A stretch of 64,000 nucleotides of DNA from Caprimulgus europaeus (taxonomy: Eukaryota > Chordata > Aves > Caprimulgiformes > Caprimulgidae), in contig OU015538.1 in the NCBI GenBank assembly GCA_907165065.1, forward strand, positions 21,281,165-21,345,164, read 5' to 3'. This document shows positions 58,396-64,000 of this stretch, piece after piece; the stretch's first letter is position 1; every line of letters begins with the position of its first letter. Made by a program: the position numbers and the translations under genes. The notes below the pieces were generated by a model. That model saw nothing but the letters and a program-made list of their open reading frames with translations. It was not told the DNA's origin and ran no database searches.

Positions 58396-58457
58396 CAAAT
58401 TGTAAGGCCAAAGGGACCATTAGATTACGCAGCCCAACCTTCTGTGCGAGACAGGCC
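58396..58457 (-). mobile_element. Old CR1-like LINE relic
   Basis: The block AATTGTAAGGCCAAAGGGAC, then CATTAGATTACGCAGCCCAAC and CTTCTGTGCGAGACAGGCC, resembles the reverse-complemented 3' region of ancient sauropsid CR1 elements (the AAGGGACCATT...ATCTAGTC...CCTCCTGTATAACACAGGCC pattern). It is strongly diverged from the other CR1 copies here. I consider it a probable fossil insertion. Confidence 0.5.
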
Positions 58458-58758
58458 AGCTCTGCTCTGTCTCATTAGTGCCTTAATGCCTGCGATTGCT
58501 GCAACCGCTTCCTTCTGCTGAGAGCTTCTCCCCCCCCAGCCCTCTGCCAGACACCGCCGTTCTCACTGTCAGCTGGGTCCAAGACTGAGGAGAAATAAAG
58601 TCACCTTGGGTAAAAAGCAGCTGTCAGCTCAGAGGCTTTTCGGGTTCACAGAGCTCTGCTCTTTCTTACACCCTCCATGTGTTCCTCGTGCTCTACGTGG
58701 GGTCCAGGGGTGGTAACTGGAGTGGAGATTAACTCTGTGGGAGATGTTCCCAAGGAAT

Positions 58759-58942
58759 GTCCCCAGAGAAGCTGTGGCTGCTCCTCCCTGGAAGTGTTCA
58801 AGGCCAGGCTGGATGAGGCTTGGAGCAACCTGGTCTAGTGGAAGGTGTCCCTGCTGCTGGCAGGGGGGGTGGGACTGGATGAGCTTTAAGGTCTCTTCCC
58901 ACCCAAACCAGTCTGGGATTCTGGGATTCTGGGATTCTATGA
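58759..58942 (+). mobile_element. CR1 LINE 3' end fragment with octamer tail
   Basis: Starts at CCCCAGAGAAGCTGTGGCTG and runs through the GGTCTAGTGGAAGGTGTCCC block to a tail of GGGATTCT units (three copies) and ATTCTATGAA. A short tandem 3' tail of about 8 bp is a hallmark of CR1. The same 3' end type occurs at 28869-28990 and 36396-36608. Confidence 0.94.
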
Positions 58943-59917
58943 ATATGTGGGCATGATGTGCTGAATACTGGCAGGAGGTTTAAGTCCATTCAACCCCTGA
59001 TTGCAAGGCAAGCTCATCTTCAACCTCACCTCATCCTTCATCTGCATGACAATCTATACAGCAGCAGCAGTCAGAGGCTGTTCAGTAATCTCCTGCTATT
59101 CCTGGTGGGGCCGTGGCTCTGCAGAAGCAGCTCCAACCACAGCACAGAGGTCACCAATATTCTCCCATCTTCTGGCTCACAGGAGACCAAGGATGAAAGC
59201 CCATGGAGGTTCTTCTGCAGTGACAACCAGTTTGCCTGCCCTGAAACCCTGCCCCAATGGGAACACGCTCACCTGAGTGTGCCTGAAGTCCTTTGCCACC
59301 CATTGCTGTCCTTTTGCAGGGCAGCCCTAAGTGCAGACCTCCCCACCACCAGCTGATGCTTTCTGGAAGCCGTGTCACGTCCACGTGTATTTATTTGTCT
59401 TCCTCCCCCTGCAGTGTCCCCTCTCGGCTCGGGAACACGGCGCTGGATTTTCTGCCTCGAATACGCTCCTCTGTTTGAACACGTTTTCCTGTTCCCCGAT
59501 CACTCACCAGCTCCTCTGCACGAGATTTATTGACTTCTATTTATTTATTTTGACTCAGTCATTTTTCATTTGGGACAGAGCAATGTGCCGAGTGAAGACG
59601 GCCTGGGAAGCCCTCTGGTGAGTCACGGCCCTAAGCCTTTGAGCCGCTTTGTTTCCTTTGGTTTAATCCTTGCCTGCAGTGAACACATTGGACAAAGCTC
59701 CGCTTGTTCGGGGACAGCCAGAGCTGCTGCTTCAGGGGGTCAGATCGTGGGGTCCAGCTGTGGGTGGGAGGAAGGAGAGCAGAGTGTTTCTGTGTGGCAG
59801 CTCAGGTTCCTCTTCCACCATCTCCAGAGATCACCGTACCCTGGTGATGCTGAGATCCTGCTCCTTCTGCAGCTCTTCTTGTGCTGTTGGACAAGCTGAG
59901 GCTTGGGACATCAGGAA
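58943..59917. other. Unique non-coding DNA
   Basis: No gene or repeat recognised. A short TTTA run lies near 59538-59550. Confidence 0.5.
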
Positions 59918-60203
59918 TTCAACCAAGGACCAAGGGACAGGACAAGAGGAAATGGCCTCCAGTTGTGCCCAGGGCAGTTGAGATGGGATGTAAGGAAGAA
60001 TTTATTTGCTGAAAGGATTCTGAGGCATTGGAAGGGGTTGCCCAGGGCAGTGGTGGAGTCCCCATCCCTGGAGGGATTGAAGAGTCGTGTAGACACAGTG
60101 CTGAGGGACAGGGGTCAGTGGGGACTGGTCAGTGTTGGGTTCATGGTTGGACTTGATGAGCTTAAAGGGCTTTTCCCATCCAGGTGATTCTGGGATTCTG
60201 TGA
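59918..60203 (+). mobile_element. CR1 LINE 3' fragment (young group)
   Basis: About 286 bp beginning at TTCAACCAAGGACCAAGGGA and ending GGTGATTCTGGGATTCTGTGA. One open frame covers [29 protein letters not shown] and [10 protein letters not shown]. It is nearly identical to the copies at 8890-9531 and 27042-27412. Confidence 0.94.
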
Positions 60204-61262
60204 ACTCATGCTCCAGGGTTCCAGGGTTCTCATTCACAACCCATATGGGAAACATGAATTCTGGCTCCTTGATTTGCAGTAGCTCTCCCAGTCTGTTCCT
60301 CCAGCTCTTACTCATGTGTTTCCTTTCACACTTGAGTGCCACCAGCACAGACTGCTGCTGAAAAGGGCTTGTGAGTGGCTCATGGGGAGGCTTCAAGGCT
60401 CGTCAGGGGCCAGGAGACTTCCCTCTCATTTCTCTTTGTCTGGGAGAGGTTGGCTGGTGCACGATGATGGGACCAGAGCTGACCCTGCAGCGGGAGTGCG
60501 GGGACCCCGCACATCATCGCTCCAGCTCCCGGCGCGTGTGCCAGCCCCTCGCAAACCCCTCCAGCCAGGGCTCCCCCTCTCCCTTTGGTTGGAGCAGCTG
60601 TTGATCGGGCTTTTCCCAAACTGTTTGGCTGCTGGCAGGGGAGTTGTGCTGGAAGAGCTTCTTCCAGATGTGCACAGCTGTGTGCACACCTCTGCGCTCC
60701 ATCCGCAGCGCCGGCCTCGCCGTGTGCCAGGCTGCACGGGGACGGGGGAGCTGATTGAGGGGGTGGAGCCCACATCTGTCAGGCCATGGTGTCACCTCGT
60801 TACGCGTGGCAGGGCCATGGGGACAGGAGCTGCTGCTGGTCAGTGGGGTTTGCCAAAGCAGGCGTGTCCCCAGCAGGTCCCACTGGGACCTTGCCCTGCC
60901 TAGAGCTGAGTCCAGCGAGCGGGACTTCCCGTATTTCCTTTGGCAGAGGAGCCTCCAGCCCAATTACCTCACTCTTACATCAGTTCTGTTTGTCTAAGCT
61001 AAGGTTTCCCTGACTCGTTCTCACCTTAAAGCTCCTGGTTTTGCCTCGTGTCTTTGCACGTGACTGTTCTCCCTCCCTCAGACACCGGTGGGTACCAGCA
61101 CCCTCCTCTTGCCTCCCCTCTCCCCCGGTGTGTTCACAAGAGCTGGGGTGTTTGTGCACTCACCGGACCCCCAGCTCCGCAGGAGTTCTGCTGCCATGAG
61201 TGTTTCAAGTCTCACGCTCTGAGCGAGCACTGCTTCATTCCAACACAAATTGAAATCCCACT
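60204..61262. other. Unique non-coding DNA
   Basis: GC-rich unique sequence with a CpG-rich part at about 60480-60550 and 60700-60750. No exon is recognised in the overlapping frames. Confidence 0.5.
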
Positions 61263-61625
61263 GGGAATCACAGAGGTTGGGAGGGACCTCTGGAGACCAC
61301 CCAGTCCAACCCCTGTGCTGCCAAAGCAGGGTCACCCAGAGCAGCTTGCACAGGGCTGCATCCAGGTGGGTTTGGGATCTCTCCAGAGAAGGAGACTCCA
61401 CAGCCTCTCTGCCCATTGCCCCTTGTCCTGTCACTGGGCACCACTGACAAGAGCCCAGCCCCATCCATTTGGCCCCACATTTCAGGTATTTATAGGCACT
61501 GATCAGATCCCCTCTCAGTCTGCTCTTCTCCAGGCTGAAGAGTCCCAGCTCTCTCAGCCTCTCCTCACATGGGAGATGTTCCAGGCCCCTCATCATTGTG
61601 TCCCTCTGCTGTACCCTCTCCAGAA
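61263..61625 (-). mobile_element. CR1 LINE 3' fragment with internal deletion
   Basis: On the minus strand the order is [33 protein letters not shown], then a jump into [19 protein letters not shown] and the GWTGW-type 3' end (low-coordinate side GGGAATCACAGAGG). The segment that should encode GNGLKL...RKNFF...HWNRLP is missing, with the junction at about 61418-61440. The 3' end type matches the plus-strand copy at 23635-23826. Confidence 0.91.
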
Positions 61626-64000
61626 GATCCCTTGCTGGGGACAAGATGTGTGTGTTGCAGGTGGCTCCTCTGGAGCAGCCACCCTCGTTGCTCTCTTGGA
61701 GCATCTCTGAGGGCTGGACTCTGCAGGGCAGGGAGTCATCTGGATGCACTTTGCTGCCTCAGCAAATGCATCAGTGACCTGCAGGTTTCTCCATACCTCT
61801 GCCATCTCTGCAACATCTCCCATGGCAGCTCTCCAGCGCGCTGGAGAAGGAGCTCCTGCCCACAGCATGCTTGTCCTGCCACACACAAAAACTCAGGTTA
61901 GGTCTCTGTATCAGAGGAACAATGACAGTGATTATTTTTTCTCTCCTTTCTTCAAAGTTCTCCCAACAGAAGGATCTAGTGTCACTAATAAAGCATTGAA
62001 GACTTTGCCCATGTCTTCTCCTGAAAATTGTCTGAACAAGAACAAAGCCAGGAGAGCTAAACCAGGAGAGAGCAATCCGGTGGACCCCCCAGTGTGGGTG
62101 CTGTGCAGGGGGCTGGGCACGAGTGGGTGCAGAGGAAGGACACAGTCATCCTCCCTTCTTGGATAACCACCCCGGAGTAACTCCTGGTCCTCAGCCTGTG
62201 CCGGAGCGTGGGGCGGAGGAGCCAGGGCGCAGGGCAGCCCAACCCGCTTCCTGTGGCTGGTCCTCGGCCACAGCTTTGATCTATTTATAAGGAAAACTGC
62301 TGGAACACAGGGAATCGGGGCACTGGCTGGTGCTTGGCTGGGTGATGGAGGCCAAGGGGGAGCAGGGCTTGGCCAGGCTCCTTGGGCACCGAAGGCAGAG
62401 GCAGGCAGGGATATGACCCCCTCCCCGTCCCCTCCTGTCCCCTCTGCTCTGGAGGGGACCAGCTGGGGCAGGGCAGAAGCAGCCAGCAGCTCCCAGTCCC
62501 GCTTTGGCCCAGGGCTTCAATGGGATTTTGAGCTCTAATCGCATTAGGGGAGGATGTGTTTGCTTCTTCATCTCCGGTTGTTGTGTCCCGCGAGGCCCCC
62601 GCGCTGCAGCCCCTTTGTTTGTGAACAGAAAACTCTTCCAGGACCAAAGCCTGGCCGAGAAATCCTGGAGCAGGTTGTAAATCTCCGAGGCCGACGGGCT
62701 GACACACACCTGCTGGCTGCTGGTATGCAGCTGGGGAGAGGGGAAAGGGGAAACTTGGGCTTGGTTTGGGGTTTTTTTCCTTCTTTTTAATAAAACTAGC
62801 ATGATTCTCATTCAGCTTTTCAAAAGAAATGCTGTTATTGCAAAGCAAGAGGTGGTGGCTCCCATCAGCCATGGCTTTCCCACCTCTTCAAAGACCAGCA
62901 GAGCCTGGGCTGGGTCCCCTTTCCCGCTGCAAAAACTGGGTGGAATGACAGAGATGAGGGGTGATGCTCCTCATGGGGACGGGGCTGTGGGACCAGGAGG
63001 GGCTGTCCCCGCAGGGAGGGCAGGAGGAAGCCCCCAGGATGCTGCAGGGAGGGTGAGCCCAGCGTGGGTGGTGGGCTGTGGGATAAGTGGGAGCTGGTGA
63101 AGTTTCCTGGGACCACAGCAGAGGAAAATCAGCTTTCCAGCAGCGGCCTGCCTGTGGGATACAGCTTTGGGGTGGTTTTTGGTTGGGTGGTTGTTTGTGA
63201 CCACCCTAAACAAAAGGAAAATGGTGTTTGTTCTTCTGGTTTTTTTTCTTTCTCTTTTAAATTCTGTGGGGATAAAACCCTAATACAGCAACAGCAATAG
63301 GTTCCAAACAAAAGATGTTTATTTAATTGGCATCTTTCTGCCACAGGAAAGGAAAAGAAATCTGTGCCGAATTGCAGACCCTAATAAAAGCCTCGTTTTT
63401 GGGGAGTGATTCATTAAGTTTACGGGGAGAGGGTTTAAAAAAATAATTTAAGAAAGAAAAGAAAAAAGGACCAAGATTTCCTGTGCCTGCCTGTAATATT
63501 AAACCTGCTTAAGCTGCGAGGAGATGCCTGTGGATGTAATTGCACGTTTCCCAAAGCCTGCGTCCGCACAGCCGGCTCCACACGGCCGCTGAAGCTGCAG
63601 CGGTTTCCCCAGCTGCAGAGGGGGCAGGAAAAGAGGGGGGGGAATCTGATGGGCAGGAATTTCTGTCCCTTTTCATTTGCCCAGTGTGTGTGAGACACGG
63701 AGTCACTCCTTCGGCCGCCTCTCGCTTTCCTGGAGGCAGATGAAAAGGAGCAAATGGCCACAAGCCCATATGGCCAGTGGTCCCAGCACGCACGCTGCTC
63801 CTCCTCCAGCACTGCAAACTGGGGGGGCTGCTGCGGGTCGGGGCTTTGTTAGGCCCCCCAGCAAATATTAATGAGGGTGAAGCAATTAGGCAATCTCTGA
63901 TGAGTCAGGGTTCAGTCCCTGGTCCATGGGATGGGGGGTGTGCTAAGGGCTCATCGGGGCTCTCTGCCCAGGAGGGGCACGTGGTGGGGCTGGGGGGAGG
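61626..64000. other. Unique non-coding DNA to the window edge
   Basis: No gene recognised. A pyrimidine stretch ending TTCTTCAAAG near 61958 looks acceptor-like, but the sequence after it gives no protein that I know. An AT-rich segment at about 63225-63480 contains GTTTATTTAATTGGC near 63319 and runs of T and A. Confidence 0.5.

Noticed and set aside
61740-62166. Possible exon after TTCTTCAAAG near 61958
   Set aside because: The 140-codon frame lacks a recognisable domain and crosses the acceptor-like site without break.
63885-63925. GGTTCAGTCCC resembling a tRNA B box
   Set aside because: No A box or cloverleaf-compatible sequence lies at the expected distance upstream.

Overview
This window reads as non-coding vertebrate DNA, most likely from a bird. 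The evidence is at least eighteen fragments of CR1 (chicken repeat 1), the dominant avian LINE, plus one solo LTR of a type common in bird genomes. Avian-style minisatellites and very few SINE-like sequences fit the same picture. By eye the sequence is GC-rich, with scattered AT-rich islands. There are no operons, ribosome binding sites, CRISPR arrays or other prokaryotic features. I found no protein-coding exon, tRNA or rRNA gene that I can support. The many open frames of 60-280 codons are what stop-poor GC-rich DNA and stop-free tandem repeats produce. The only recognisable coding homology is the C-terminal tail of the CR1 ORF2 protein inside the CR1 copies.

Layout. Positions 1-7850 are unique DNA with an AT-rich island at 6461-7180. 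A 15-bp minisatellite (7851-8055) is followed by the longest CR1 copy (8890-9531) and a second one at 12093-12409. From 12.4 to 20.5 kb the DNA is essentially unique, and it ends at a 380-bp CA/CAGACA array (20492-20874). The 21.6-31 kb part carries CR1 copies on both strands, two of them back to back (23635-23826 and 23828-24122), and an ATCAC pentamer array (25806-25890). From 31 to 46 kb there are further CR1 copies, a TTTGGG hexamer array (37773-37901), an exact 8 x 37-bp minisatellite (44264-44559) and a 15-bp minisatellite (46083-46318) lying against another CR1 copy (46340-46783). The 46.8-64 kb part is mostly unique, with 10-bp and 26-bp tandem repeats, a 576-bp solo LTR with 5-bp target duplication (55263-55838) and five more CR1 fragments, one of them old.

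Interpretation. The CR1 copies fall into sequence groups of different apparent age. Eight share nearly the same 3' sequence and differ mainly in how far their 5' ends are truncated, as expected for target-primed reverse transcription by a recently active subfamily. Several AT-rich islands with clustered homeodomain-type TAATTA cores, a forkhead-type site or a TCF/LEF-type site stand out from the GC-rich background. They are candidates for conserved non-coding regulatory elements, so the window may lie in a large intron or in the regulatory surroundings of a gene outside it. That is inference and needs a comparative alignment. I did not find a previously undescribed biological system here.
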